NCBI GenBank assembly: GCA_022785155.1
Contig: JALFRH010000206.1
Span: 1-18,193, forward strand
Origin: Spirochaetales bacterium
Lineage (GTDB): Bacteria > Spirochaetota > Spirochaetia > Sphaerochaetales > Sphaerochaetaceae
Direction: 5' to 3'
DNA length: 18,193 bases
Below, in pieces: positions 1-6,905 of this stretch. The position numbers and the translations under genes were made by a program. The first letter of the stretch is position 1; each line of letters opens with the position of its first letter. The notes under the pieces were generated by a model that was not told the origin of the DNA, searched no databases, and was given only the letters and a program-made list of their open reading frames with translations.

Positions 1-783
1 GAGACCCAGGCTGCAGTTCTAAGGGATATCAGACCTGACTTCATTCTGCTCCAGGAAGTGGATACAGATTCAACAAGAAGCTACCATATAGATATGGCCT
101 CATACTTTGAAGAGACCTTCCCATTTATGGGTGGCACCTATAGTTCCAACTTCCACTCCCCTTGGCTCAATCTACCGGTGCTGGACCCCATAGGCGTTGT
201 AAACTCGGGTATCCTTACCCTTTCCAGGTTCAAAACCGATTTTGCAGTGAGAAGAAGTTATCCTATCGCCTCCGATCTTTCAAAGCTCTTTGATCTTGAT
301 AGATGTTTTACAGTTGAAAGGATTCCTGTGGAAGGTGGAAAGACCTTGGTCCTGGTCAACAGCCATGCTTCAGCATATGATGAAGGAGGAATCATAAGGG
401 CCCAGCAGATGGAGATGCTGTTCTCCTTTATGGAAGAAGAATACAAAAAAGGCAACTGGGTTATTGTAGGCGGAGACTTCAACCATGTATTAGGCATAGA
501 ATATAAGGAAGCCTTCCCTACGGAACAGCTGATTCCTGTATGGGCTTATGTCATAGACGACAGCGATCTTCCCGACCACTTCTCTATTGTAAAACCTGAA
601 AACGGATTTGAAGAATCCACATGCAGAAGTGCTGATTCCCCATATAAAGAAGGCATAAACTACTCCACAATCATAGATGGATTCATCGTCTCGGACAATG
701 TGGAAGCCATGGCTGACATATACCATACAGGTTACGTGGAATCTGACCATCAGCCTGTAGTCATGACATTCACCCTTAAGTGA
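1..783 (+). CDS. Endonuclease/exonuclease/phosphatase family protein, 5'-truncated
   Basis: This frame is open from the first base of the window and encodes the last 260 residues, so the gene begins outside the window; the GTG at 58 is internal, not a start. The visible N-terminal stretch includes PDFILLQEVD, the metal-binding Glu motif of the EEP (DNase I-like) fold. Further motifs are VNSHASA in the middle, GGDFNH (the catalytic Asp/Asn segment) and SDHQPV near the C-terminus (the catalytic Asp-His pair). These are the expected active-site elements of a Mg-dependent phosphodiesterase or phosphatase. The substrate (nucleic acid, phospholipid or sugar phosphate) cannot be told from the fold. 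It ends 60 bp before a convergent tyrosine kinase gene, with a shared hairpin between. Fold assignment is firm; the specific function is open. Confidence 0.88.
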   Translation, partial: ETQAAVLRDIRPDFILLQEVDTDSTRSYHIDMASYFEETFPFMGGTYSSNFHSPWLNLPVLDPIGVVNSGILTLSRFKTDFAVRRSYPIASDLSKLFDLDRCFTVERIPVEGGKTLVLVNSHASAYDEGGIIRAQQMEMLFSFMEEEYKKGNWVIVGGDFNHVLGIEYKEAFPTEQLIPVWAYVIDDSDLPDHFSIVKPENGFEESTCRSADSPYKEGINYSTIIDGFIVSDNVEAMADIYHTGYVESDHQPVVMTFTLK

Positions 784-801
784 TTGTATCCATACCAAAG
801 G

Positions 802-825
802 AAATGGCTCCAACCGGAGCCATTT
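802..825. terminator. Bidirectional hairpin terminator between convergent genes
   Basis: A perfect 10-bp stem, AAATGGCTCC (802-811) with GGAGCCATTT (816-825), closes a 4-nt AACC loop. The A/T ends of the arms give a short U-run on either strand. It sits between the convergent phosphatase-fold gene and the kinase gene, so it can serve both. Confidence 0.8.
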
Positions 826-842
826 TCAATAACCTGTCATCT

Positions 843-1541
843 TCAGTAGTTAATGCTGTATCCACCATACAAGTACTTCTCTCTACCACTGACTCTCTTT
901 TTTGTCAGGACAAAGCCAAGAACCTTTCCATTGATCTTCCTGATCATTGACACGGCATTCCTGATCATTCTCTTGCTGCTTGTTTCAGCCATGGCCACAA
1001 GGATAAAGCCATCGATATGAGGAGAGAGGACAAGAGCATCAGAAACGATACATAACGGGGTGCCGTCAATGATTATGTAATCGTAGTGTTTCTTGCACTC
1101 TTCAAGTAATTCCGCCATTCTATCTGAAGCAAGAAGCTCCGATGGGTTTGGTGGATACTTACCGGAAACAATGATATCCAGATATGGATACCCTTCCTTT
1201 TTTCTTATCAGGCTGGAATAATCCTTACATCCCGTCTTTCCTGCAAGTATATCAGATAAGCCCTGTTTTCCCTTGAGCCCCAGGTTCTCCTGTAGATAAG
1301 AAGCTCTCAAATCAGCATCCAATAAAAGGACCTTTGTATTTTCACCAGACAAAAGGGAGGAAAGATTAAAGGCGACACTGCTCTTTCCTTCGTGGGCGAT
1401 GCTACTGGAAACACAGATGACTTTGCATCCATCGTGGGGAGAAAGGAATTGAACGTTGGCTCTAAGTAGTCTATACGCTTCCTTTACATGGAAAGGTGTC
1501 TTATCGTCAATAAGGTTTATACCGTTATGTACACTCTTCAT
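843..1541 (-). CDS. CpsD/CapB-type tyrosine-protein kinase (BY-kinase)
   Basis: This 232-residue cytoplasmic ATPase belongs to the bacterial tyrosine kinases that partner chain-length regulators in polysaccharide export. Residues 21-29 (EAYRLLRAN) match the EAYRxLR oligomerisation motif. The Walker A is around 46-54 (SSIAHEGKS, the loose P-loop seen in this family), Walker A' is VLLLDADLR (71-79) and Walker B is YDYIIIDG (153-160). The tail holds four tyrosines (Y223, Y225, Y228, Y232), the usual autophosphorylation cluster. The start ATG is 3 bp after the upstream stop, and its GAGGAG ribosome site lies inside the end of the Wzz gene, so the two should be translationally coupled. The kinase is a separate polypeptide rather than fused to the membrane protein, as in Gram-positive CpsC/CpsD pairs. 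No glycosyltransferase genes are adjacent, so the polysaccharide is unknown. Confidence 0.9.
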   Translation of the reverse strand: MKSVHNGINLIDDKTPFHVKEAYRLLRANVQFLSPHDGCKVICVSSSIAHEGKSSVAFNLSSLLSGENTKVLLLDADLRASYLQENLGLKGKQGLSDILAGKTGCKDYSSLIRKKEGYPYLDIIVSGKYPPNPSELLASDRMAELLEECKKHYDYIIIDGTPLCIVSDALVLSPHIDGFILVAMAETSSKRMIRNAVSMIRKINGKVLGFVLTKKRVSGREKYLYGGYSINY

Positions 1542-1544
1542 ACA

Positions 1545-2393
1545 TTACTCCTCATTCTCGAAATCATCGTCATCCAAACCAATACTATTTTTTGTATTCT
1601 TTTTAGGCTTTGAGGGTACATCTTTATTTGCAAAGGACTTATTCGTCCCATATTTACGAGTATCAGATTTATAATCAGGGATGATGCCTATTACATTAAT
1701 GTCAGGAAATTCGCTCTGTAAATCTTCCTCTGTGTGGACGAGGTTATCAAAAAGAGACATTACAACTATTATTGCGGCTGTCAAAACACCACCGACAAAA
1801 CCACCGAGCACAGTGTTCTTCATAATTGAAGGTGAACTTGGTTTTGTAGGAATGCTGGCCTTATCTATGATTTCTACGGCACCGGCCTTTACAACTCTAA
1901 TGATCTCATCAGGAAGGAAGTAAAGGATAGCGTCATTGATAAACTTCGCCTGGTAAGGATCGTGGGCTGTGACTGTTACAGAGAAAGACTCCGTGCTGTT
2001 GATTGAACCGGCACTTATCATTTGCCTCAGCTGTCCTGTCGTATAAGGCTCTGTTCCAAGGTATTCAAAGCCTTCTTTTCCCTGATACTCCGAAATCGTA
2101 TCCACTACCTGTCCCAATACGGAATCCGACTGCAATACGACAATATAGGTATTGACCAGAATCTTCGATGTGGAAATATCTGATGAAGATACAGCTCCAG
2201 ATGTACCTACATCGGATTTATTGAATACATACAGCTTACTTGTGGCCTGGTATTCCGGTTTTATCATATTTTTTGTAACCACGAAGGATACTATTGCAAA
2301 CAAAAGGGCCACTATTATCAAAAGCCAAGCCTTATTTAAAAGCACTTTGCACAATTTCAACAAATCTATTGTATCTTCCTGTTTTCTTTCCAT
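1545..2393 (-). CDS. Wzz/YveK-type polysaccharide chain-length determinant protein
   Basis: This 282-residue inner-membrane protein has the two-helix layout of polysaccharide co-polymerases. It has a short cytoplasmic N-terminus, TM1 at about 21-40, a compact outer domain, the Pro-rich segment IPTKPSSPS (181-189) typical just before TM2, and TM2 at about 194-214. The cytoplasmic tail of about 65 residues is Lys-rich and ends in an acidic cluster (DDDDFENEE). The outer domain of about 150 residues is short, as in Gram-positive CapA/YveK, rather than the larger domain of enteric Wzz/Wzc. It should activate the BY-kinase encoded 3 bp downstream and set polymer length in export. The ATG has a GAGGA ribosome site 8 nt upstream, and a good promoter lies at 2418-2446. 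Confidence 0.88.
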   Translation of the reverse strand: MERKQEDTIDLLKLCKVLLNKAWLLIIVALLFAIVSFVVTKNMIKPEYQATSKLYVFNKSDVGTSGAVSSSDISTSKILVNTYIVVLQSDSVLGQVVDTISEYQGKEGFEYLGTEPYTTGQLRQMISAGSINSTESFSVTVTAHDPYQAKFINDAILYFLPDEIIRVVKAGAVEIIDKASIPTKPSSPSIMKNTVLGGFVGGVLTAAIIVVMSLFDNLVHTEEDLQSEFPDINVIGIIPDYKSDTRKYGTNKSFANKDVPSKPKKNTKNSIGLDDDDFENEE

Positions 2394-2417
2394 TAATGAT
2401 CCTCAATATCCTTACAA

Positions 2418-2446
2418 ATTATATTGCCTGAATCCCCTACTGTCTA
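2418..2446 (-). promoter_or_regulatory. Promoter of the Wzz-kinase operon
   Basis: On the minus strand, TAGACA (2441-2446, five of six matches to TTGACA) is followed after 17 bp by a perfect TATAAT (2418-2423). The predicted start near 2411 leaves a leader of about 18 nt carrying the GAGGA ribosome site. Confidence 0.7.
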
Positions 2447-2517
2447 CACAACCATCCGACAAGCAGTCACAATCTTTATTATGTTTCAAGACCTACTAAG
2501 TTTTTTTATAATCTCTA

Positions 2518-2547
2518 TTGACTATCCCCTTTTCTTTTGTTTATAGT
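2518..2547 (+). promoter_or_regulatory. Promoter of the tRNA unit
   Basis: TTGACT (2518-2523) and TATAGT (2542-2547) each match the sigma-70 consensus at five of six bases with an 18-bp spacer. Transcription would start near 2554, just 5 nt before the mature tRNA 5' end. Confidence 0.72.
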
Positions 2548-2558
2548 CTTCTTGTTGC

Positions 2559-2631
2559 GGCAAGGTAGCTCAGTTGGTAGAGCAACCGGCTCATATCCGG
2601 TCGGTCACAGGTCCGAGTCCTGTCCTTGCTA
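2559..2631 (+). tRNA. tRNA-Met (anticodon CAU)
   Basis: A 73-nt cloverleaf can be drawn. The acceptor is GGCAAGG with CCTTGCT (one G-U at the first pair) and discriminator A. The D-arm is GCTC...GAGC with the AGTTGGTA loop. The anticodon arm is ACCGG-CTCATAT-CCGGT, giving anticodon CAU. The T-arm is ACAGG-TCCGAGT-CCTGT. CCA is not encoded. The 1-72 pair forms (as G-U), which argues against initiator tRNA, whose 1-72 pair is open. Elongator tRNA-Met is the best call, but tRNA-Ile2, whose CAU is modified to lysidine, cannot be excluded. The T-loop reads TCC where TTC is usual. It is a stand-alone unit with its own promoter and terminator. Confidence 0.93.
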
Positions 2632-2632
2632 T

Positions 2633-2664
2633 AAGTCAGAATCCATATGGTTCTGACTTTTTTT
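2633..2664 (+). terminator. Rho-independent terminator of the tRNA
   Basis: AAGTCAGAA (2633-2641) pairs with TTCTGACTT (2651-2659), and the inner CCATATGG can extend the stem. A run of seven T (2658-2664) follows at once. It begins 2 nt after the tRNA, so it also defines the 3' trailer to be trimmed before CCA addition. Confidence 0.88.
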
Positions 2665-2667
2665 ATA

Positions 2668-2825
2668 CCTGGATTACCCAGGCTTGAGTCCCACGTCTCT
2701 AAGTGAATGATTCAGAAGTCCCTAAAGAAGCATTTTGTCGATGATGTTTTCCTTAAGGCTGAGGCATGAAGTCTGAAACCGAGATTCACTCACCCAAGTG
2801 CAGCCTTCCACCGGCACGGTTCAAT
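2668..2825 (+). ncRNA. Candidate structured RNA, 6S-like long hairpin with central bubble
   Basis: There is no plausible ORF here, but nested arms can be paired by eye: AGGCT 2680-2684 with AGCCT 2802-2806; GTGAAT 2703-2708 with ATTCAC 2784-2789; TTCAGA 2711-2716 with TCTGAA 2772-2777; AAGCAT 2728-2733 with ATGTTT 2744-2749 (one G-U). The first two arms leave an asymmetric bubble of 18 and 12 nt, the general architecture of 6S RNA, which mimics an open promoter. A 5' hairpin CCTGG-ATTAC-CCAGG (2668-2682) competes with the outer arm. A small ACCG-GCA-CGGT hairpin closes the 3' side. The G-U pair favours the plus strand, but I see neither a strong promoter nor a T-run terminator of its own, so strand and ends are uncertain. 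Confidence 0.4.
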
Positions 2826-2973
2826 AAACGGCAATATAACACGAATGTATTTCTATAAAATGTTATATGTTATTTTATTAATATCGATCCTGACTTTTTG
2901 TTTTATTGATAACAATTAAAGGAAATTGAATTGATTTGATTCTCTTTGTTTTCCAAAACTTGCAATTTGTCTA

Positions 2974-2993
2974 TATAATCAAAAGGCAAGGAG
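2974..2993 (+). promoter_or_regulatory. -10 box and ribosome binding site of the DUF5058 operon
   Basis: A perfect TATAAT lies at 2974-2979; the -35 region (TTCCAA at 2951-2956, 17-bp spacing) is weak. AAGGAG at 2988-2993 is 6 nt from the ATG at 3000, so the leader is very short. The upstream 2826-2970 is very AT-rich and shows nothing else I can call. Confidence 0.6.
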
Positions 2994-2999
2994 ATTTCT

Positions 3000-3728
3000 A
3001 TGGAATACCTTGCTAAAGTAAATTCAACGCCACTCTATTTTGTGGTGGGAGCTGTACTGCTGTTTGTAGCCTGCGGATGTCTATGGTTCATTGTCCGTTC
3101 ATACAAAGCTGGAATCAAAATAGGAATGGATAAAGAAATATTGAAGAAGGCTATCACTTCTTCTGCCTTCTTTACTGTGCTTCCAGCAGTTTCCATTCTA
3201 TTGGGAGTCATAGCCCTCTCAGGATCCCTTGGGGTTCCTACCGCCTGGCTTAGACTTAGTGTAGTGGGGAACCTTTCCTATGAAGCGATTGCAGCTGAAT
3301 CCGCTTCTCAGGCCATGGGAGTCACCTTGGATACTTCAGTCCTTACTCCAAGCAACTTGGTCACCATAATCGCAGTCATGACCACAGGTATCTGTTGGGG
3401 GATCATAAGCACCATCTTCTTCTGCAAAAAATACTCGACCAAGTGTCAGAAAATGCTTTCAAAGGGAAGCGGAACAGGAAAGAAGAGCTTTGCAGATTGG
3501 GCAATGGTTGCAATGTTCATAGGTTTCTGCGGCACATTCATAGGTGCATATACAGCCCAGGCTGTAAGGGGAACCTGGGTTCCTCTCTTCACTGCCGTTG
3601 TAGCTGCAATAGTAATGAAGGTATGTGAGTTCCTGTCAGATAAGAAAAATGTCAAATGGCTTGACAACTTCGCCTTGGCTCTTTCAATGCTTGTAGCCAT
3701 GGCCGCAAGTGTCATAGTCTCACTTTAA
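3000..3728 (+). CDS. DUF5058 family membrane protein (putative transporter subunit)
   Basis: This 242-residue, very hydrophobic protein resembles the DUF5058 family by overall pattern (recognised from memory, not searched). Likely membrane helices are at about 12-33, 53-75, 120-142, 167-188, 192-210 and 221-241. A longer, less hydrophobic stretch (about 80-118) lies between helices two and three and contains NLSYEAIAAESASQAMG. A Lys-rich loop around 143-163 is probably cytoplasmic. A GxxGAYTAQ segment (179-187) sits at a helix end. It is the first gene of a three-gene operon with a second membrane protein and an M20 peptidase. This suggests the two membrane proteins form a transporter delivering the peptidase substrate; that role is inferred from context only. 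The start is well supported by AAGGAG 6 nt upstream. Confidence 0.8.
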   Translation: MEYLAKVNSTPLYFVVGAVLLFVACGCLWFIVRSYKAGIKIGMDKEILKKAITSSAFFTVLPAVSILLGVIALSGSLGVPTAWLRLSVVGNLSYEAIAAESASQAMGVTLDTSVLTPSNLVTIIAVMTTGICWGIISTIFFCKKYSTKCQKMLSKGSGTGKKSFADWAMVAMFIGFCGTFIGAYTAQAVRGTWVPLFTAVVAAIVMKVCEFLSDKKNVKWLDNFALALSMLVAMAASVIVSL

Positions 3729-3739
3729 GGAGGATGGAT

Positions 3740-4426
3740 ATGGAAAGCTTTGATTATTCTGAATATGAAAAATCCCTACATAGGGATGGAAGGATCATGA
3801 ATGCCATAGGTATCGCCCTCCTCTTCTCCATTCCATTCATTTTCTCCCTTATACTTGGGGCTCATATTGAGTGGAAAGGATATGTGTCCGGTGTTCTGAG
3901 ACTTAGCCTCACTTATCTTCCGATTTGTGTAGTCGAGTTTTTGGTTTATGTCCCAATTCTTGGTGCAGGGGCATCCTATCTCTCTTTCATTACCGGAAAC
4001 ATCATCAACATGAAGCTTCCTTGTGCCTATAACGCAAGAGAGATTGCAGGAACCGAAGCAGGAACACCAGAGGATGGAATAATTACGACCCTCAGCGTCG
4101 CAGTGTCATCACTGGTGACGATGCTTGTCATATTTATCGGGGTTCTTTTGTTGATTCCACTTACCCCTATTCTTCAGAATCCCACATTGAAGCCTGCATT
4201 CGACAACTTGTTGCCAGCCCTATTCGGTGCCCTGGCAGCCCAGTACTTTACAAAGAGCTGGAAAATAACTGCAGTTCCTTTGATTCTTATGACACTGCTT
4301 TGTATTTTGATACCATCTCTTGTCAAGCAGACTACAGTAATGATGATAGTAGTCGGGGCAATGGCAATCGGTATTGCCTTCCTGCTATATAAGAAAGGAT
4401 TATTGGAGGAGAAAGAAGAAAAATGA
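3740..4426 (+). CDS. Uncharacterised integral membrane protein, partner of DUF5058 protein
   Basis: I do not recognise a named family. The 228-residue protein has a charged N-terminus (about 19 residues), then helices at about 20-40, 53-88 (probably two), 117-141, 155-170, 176-193 and 198-217, and an acidic/basic tail. A polar segment with likely conserved character, GNIINMKLPCAYNARE (86-101), follows the second helical block. I chose the ATG at 3740, not 3734. The AAGGAGG ribosome site (3727-3733) abuts the 3734 codon with no spacing but is 6 nt from 3740. That ribosome site overlaps the upstream stop codon, and the gene overlaps the peptidase start by 4 bp (ATGA), so all three genes are coupled. 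A second transporter subunit is the natural guess. Confidence 0.78.
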   Translation: MESFDYSEYEKSLHRDGRIMNAIGIALLFSIPFIFSLILGAHIEWKGYVSGVLRLSLTYLPICVVEFLVYVPILGAGASYLSFITGNIINMKLPCAYNAREIAGTEAGTPEDGIITTLSVAVSSLVTMLVIFIGVLLLIPLTPILQNPTLKPAFDNLLPALFGALAAQYFTKSWKITAVPLILMTLLCILIPSLVKQTTVMMIVVGAMAIGIAFLLYKKGLLEEKEEK

Positions 4427-5736
4427 AAGATCAAATGATCTATGCAGAAAAACTCTCAAAAATGATTCAGTGTGAAACCATCAGTGTTCCTGATGTTCCC
4501 AATACTGATAAGTTCGATAAATTCCACACTCTTTTGGAAGAACTCTTTCCTTTGGTATTCTCAAAGGGAGAAGTACACTACATCGACTCTTCCATCCTCA
4601 TAAAATGGTGCGGAAAAGGAAAGGCTGAACCTATTCTCCTTATGTCTCATCAGGATGTAGTTCCTGCTGAAGGAGAATGGAAATATCCTCCATTCTCAGG
4701 AGAGATCAAGGAAGACAGGGTCTGGGGACGTGGTACAGTAGATACTAAAGGCTCATTGATGTGTATCTTCCAGAGCATCGAAGAATTGATGGAGGAAGGT
4801 TATACTCCGGAAGGAGATGTTTATATCGCATCCTCTTCAACTGAAGAAGTTGCAGGCTCAGGGGCTCCAAAGACAGTCGAATGGCTGAAGGAGCATAATG
4901 TAAGGCTGCAATTCCTGATGGACGAAGGCGGCATGATTGTAGATGAGCCCATGGCCGGTGTAAAGGGCCGATATGCCATGATTGGAACCATGGAGAAAGG
5001 AACAGGCAACATAAAGGTCATCGCCCGCTCCACAGGAGGCCACGCTTCTGCACCCGAGAAGAATACTCCGATTGCTCGTCTTTCTGCTTTCATCAACGAC
5101 ATTGAAACCAAGAACCCGAACAAACTTGAGTTTACTTCAACAGTCCTTGAGATGTTCAAGCGCCTTGGTCCTCAGGCAAAAGGAGTCCTGGGCTTTGCCA
5201 TGAGACACGCCAAGCTTCTCTCTCCAATACTAAAGAAAGTATTGCCTGCAGTAAGTGCCAAGGGTGCCGCCATGCTTAGGACCACTATGGCCTGGACCAT
5301 GTATTCAGGGTCAAGTGCAAGAAACGTAATACCTGAAAGCGCATGGGTGAACATCAATACAAGATTCATCATCCATCAGGGAATCGATGAAACAAAGAAG
5401 ATTCTCCAGCCATATTTGGATAAATACAACCTTGAAGCCGAGTATATAAACTGCCATGAGCCCCAGACTCCTGTGGACCACAATGGAAAGGCCTTCAAGA
5501 CTGTAGAGGAAACTGTAAAGGAAATATACCCTGGAGTAATTCCATCGCCATATGTAATGACAGGTGGAACAGACGCCTACTATTACGCTCCTGTTACAGA
5601 CAACGCCATTAGATTCGCACCTTTATATATCGACTCCCAGCAGCTTGGATCTATACATGCCAAAGATGAAAACATATTTGTTTCATCTTTGCCTAAAGGC
5701 ATCGAATTCTATAAAGCAATCATAAAAAAGACGTAA
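4423..5736 (+). CDS. M20 family metallopeptidase (yscS/PM20D1-like)
   Basis: The 437-residue protein has the full di-zinc site of M20 peptidases. It shows H76 and D78 in SHQDVV, bridging D107 in GRGTVDTKG, the catalytic pair E141/E142 in STEEVAGSG, D167 in FLMDEGG, and H412 in SIHAKDEN. H207 in GGHASAP is the dimerisation-domain His. The TGGTDAYYYAP segment resembles the carboxypeptidase yscS/PM20D1 branch. No signal peptide is seen, so it should act in the cytoplasm on dipeptides, C-terminal residues or N-acyl amino acids. It is the last gene of the DUF5058 operon. Its ATG overlaps the upstream stop, with a GGAGG site about 13 nt upstream and purine-rich sequence between. An alternative ATG at 4435 is possible. 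Substrate is not determinable from sequence alone. Confidence 0.9.
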   Translation: MKDQMIYAEKLSKMIQCETISVPDVPNTDKFDKFHTLLEELFPLVFSKGEVHYIDSSILIKWCGKGKAEPILLMSHQDVVPAEGEWKYPPFSGEIKEDRVWGRGTVDTKGSLMCIFQSIEELMEEGYTPEGDVYIASSSTEEVAGSGAPKTVEWLKEHNVRLQFLMDEGGMIVDEPMAGVKGRYAMIGTMEKGTGNIKVIARSTGGHASAPEKNTPIARLSAFINDIETKNPNKLEFTSTVLEMFKRLGPQAKGVLGFAMRHAKLLSPILKKVLPAVSAKGAAMLRTTMAWTMYSGSSARNVIPESAWVNINTRFIIHQGIDETKKILQPYLDKYNLEAEYINCHEPQTPVDHNGKAFKTVEETVKEIYPGVIPSPYVMTGGTDAYYYAPVTDNAIRFAPLYIDSQQLGSIHAKDENIFVSSLPKGIEFYKAIIKKT

Positions 5737-5739
5737 GCA

Positions 5740-5761
5740 ACAGCCCGTGAAAACGGGCTGT
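5740..5761 (+). terminator. Terminator of the DUF5058-M20 operon
   Basis: A perfect 9-bp stem, ACAGCCCGT (5740-5748) with ACGGGCTGT (5753-5761), carries a GAAA tetraloop. It is followed by a T-rich tail (ATTCTTGTTTT). It begins 3 nt after the peptidase stop codon and also lies downstream of the convergent asnA. Confidence 0.85.
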
Positions 5762-5792
5762 ATTCTTGTTTTCTGATAAAAACCAGCTGTCG

Positions 5793-6815
5793 TCAATATA
5801 GATGTGTCCCTACCTTCATCGCCTCCAAGTGGGCTTCTTCAGGCCATACAGAAGCCTGGACTTCGCCTATGTGGGCTTTGTGGAGAAGGAACATACAGAG
5901 TCTTGATTGCCCGATACCACCTCCGATGGTCTGGGGGAAGTCTCCGTTAAGGAGTCTCTTATGCCAATAGAGATCCTTTCTTTCTTCACAGTTTCTGATT
6001 TCCAGCTGCCTCAGAAGTGTCTCTCTATCTACTCTGATACCCATACTTGAAAGTTCCAGGTTCTTCTCCCTGACCTTATCCCAAACAATAATGTCACCAT
6101 TGAGACCATGGTACCCCTCAGGTGTCGGAGTCGACCAGTCATCATAGTCTGGAGCACGTCCTGAATGAGGAGGATTACCATATCCGATACCAATCAAGAA
6201 AACTGCTCCATACTTCTTTGCCAGTTCATACTCCCTTTCGTCAGGAGTCTTTTCAGGCCACATCTGTGCAGCTTCTTCTGTATGCACAAATGTAATATCT
6301 TCAGGGAGATAATCATCAAGAACAGGATAAAGCTCAGATAGATTAAAGGCCGTGCGCTTTATTGCACCGTAGATTGTAGTTACAGTCTTCTTTAGGAAAG
6401 CAAGATTCCTTTCTCCTTCCTCCATTACCTTCTCCCAATCCCACTGGTCTACATAGATTGAGTGGATGGCATCGATGTCATCATCCGGTCTAATGGCATT
6501 CATATCTGTATATAAGCCGAAACCTGGTTTAAAAGATAGATCTGCAAGAGCCATTCTCTTCCATTTTGCCAGAGACTGGACAATCTCCATTCTCTTTTCA
6601 CCCATATTCTTTACAGGAAAAGATACAGGTCTTTCGATACCATTCAGGTCATCGTTGATACCACTGCCTGACTCTACAAACAATGGAGATGTGACTCTGC
6701 TGAGTCTGAGAGCTCCTGCAAGTTCTTTTTCGAACAAGTCTTTTGCGGCCTTAATGGCCTTTTCCGTGTCGTGCTGATTAAGTAATGGTCTATAACCATC
6801 TGGGAACTGATGCAT
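5793..6815 (-). CDS. asnA: Aspartate-ammonia ligase (asparagine synthetase A)
   Basis: AsnA converts aspartate, ammonia and ATP to asparagine, AMP and pyrophosphate in the cytoplasm, and has a class II tRNA-synthetase-like fold. The 340-residue protein is close to the usual 330 or so. It has RVTSPLFVESGSGINDDLNG (about 40-59), the conserved N-terminal active-site block, and GGGIGQSRL (from about 298), the motif 3 Arg region. SVWPEEAH follows near the end. I chose the ATG at 6815. The family begins just before a PLL motif, as here (MHQFPDGYRPLL), and an AGAGGAA ribosome site precedes it. An upstream in-frame ATG at 6860 would require the -10 box to lie inside the coding region, so it is rejected. 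It is monocistronic and divergent from the nucleoside hydrolase. Confidence 0.95.
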   Translation of the reverse strand: MHQFPDGYRPLLNQHDTEKAIKAAKDLFEKELAGALRLSRVTSPLFVESGSGINDDLNGIERPVSFPVKNMGEKRMEIVQSLAKWKRMALADLSFKPGFGLYTDMNAIRPDDDIDAIHSIYVDQWDWEKVMEEGERNLAFLKKTVTTIYGAIKRTAFNLSELYPVLDDYLPEDITFVHTEEAAQMWPEKTPDEREYELAKKYGAVFLIGIGYGNPPHSGRAPDYDDWSTPTPEGYHGLNGDIIVWDKVREKNLELSSMGIRVDRETLLRQLEIRNCEERKDLYWHKRLLNGDFPQTIGGGIGQSRLCMFLLHKAHIGEVQASVWPEEAHLEAMKVGTHLY

Positions 6816-6836
6816 ATGTATTCCTCTTTTGTGTGA

Positions 6837-6865
6837 ATTATAGAGAATTGATTTTTTCATTACAA
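6837..6865 (-). promoter_or_regulatory. asnA promoter
   Basis: On the minus strand, TTGTAA (6860-6865) is followed after 17 bp by a perfect TATAAT (6837-6842), with a predicted start near 6830. That start lies downstream of the longer ORF start at 6860 and upstream of the ATG at 6815, supporting the shorter protein. Confidence 0.68.
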
Positions 6866-6905
6866 TCAGATTCCTATTTTATTCTTCTTACAATACTATT
6901 ATTCC

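Noticed and set aside
2665..2999. Known riboswitch or T-box leader upstream of the DUF5058 operon
   Set aside because: I could not find the conserved core sequences of TPP, cobalamin, lysine, glycine or cyclic-di-GMP riboswitches or the T-box GGTGG element; the structured part also lies far from the start codon.
6816..6860. 15-residue N-terminal extension of AsnA from an upstream ATG
   Set aside because: A TATAAT promoter box lies inside it, and the downstream ATG has a proper ribosome site and matches the family's usual N-terminus.
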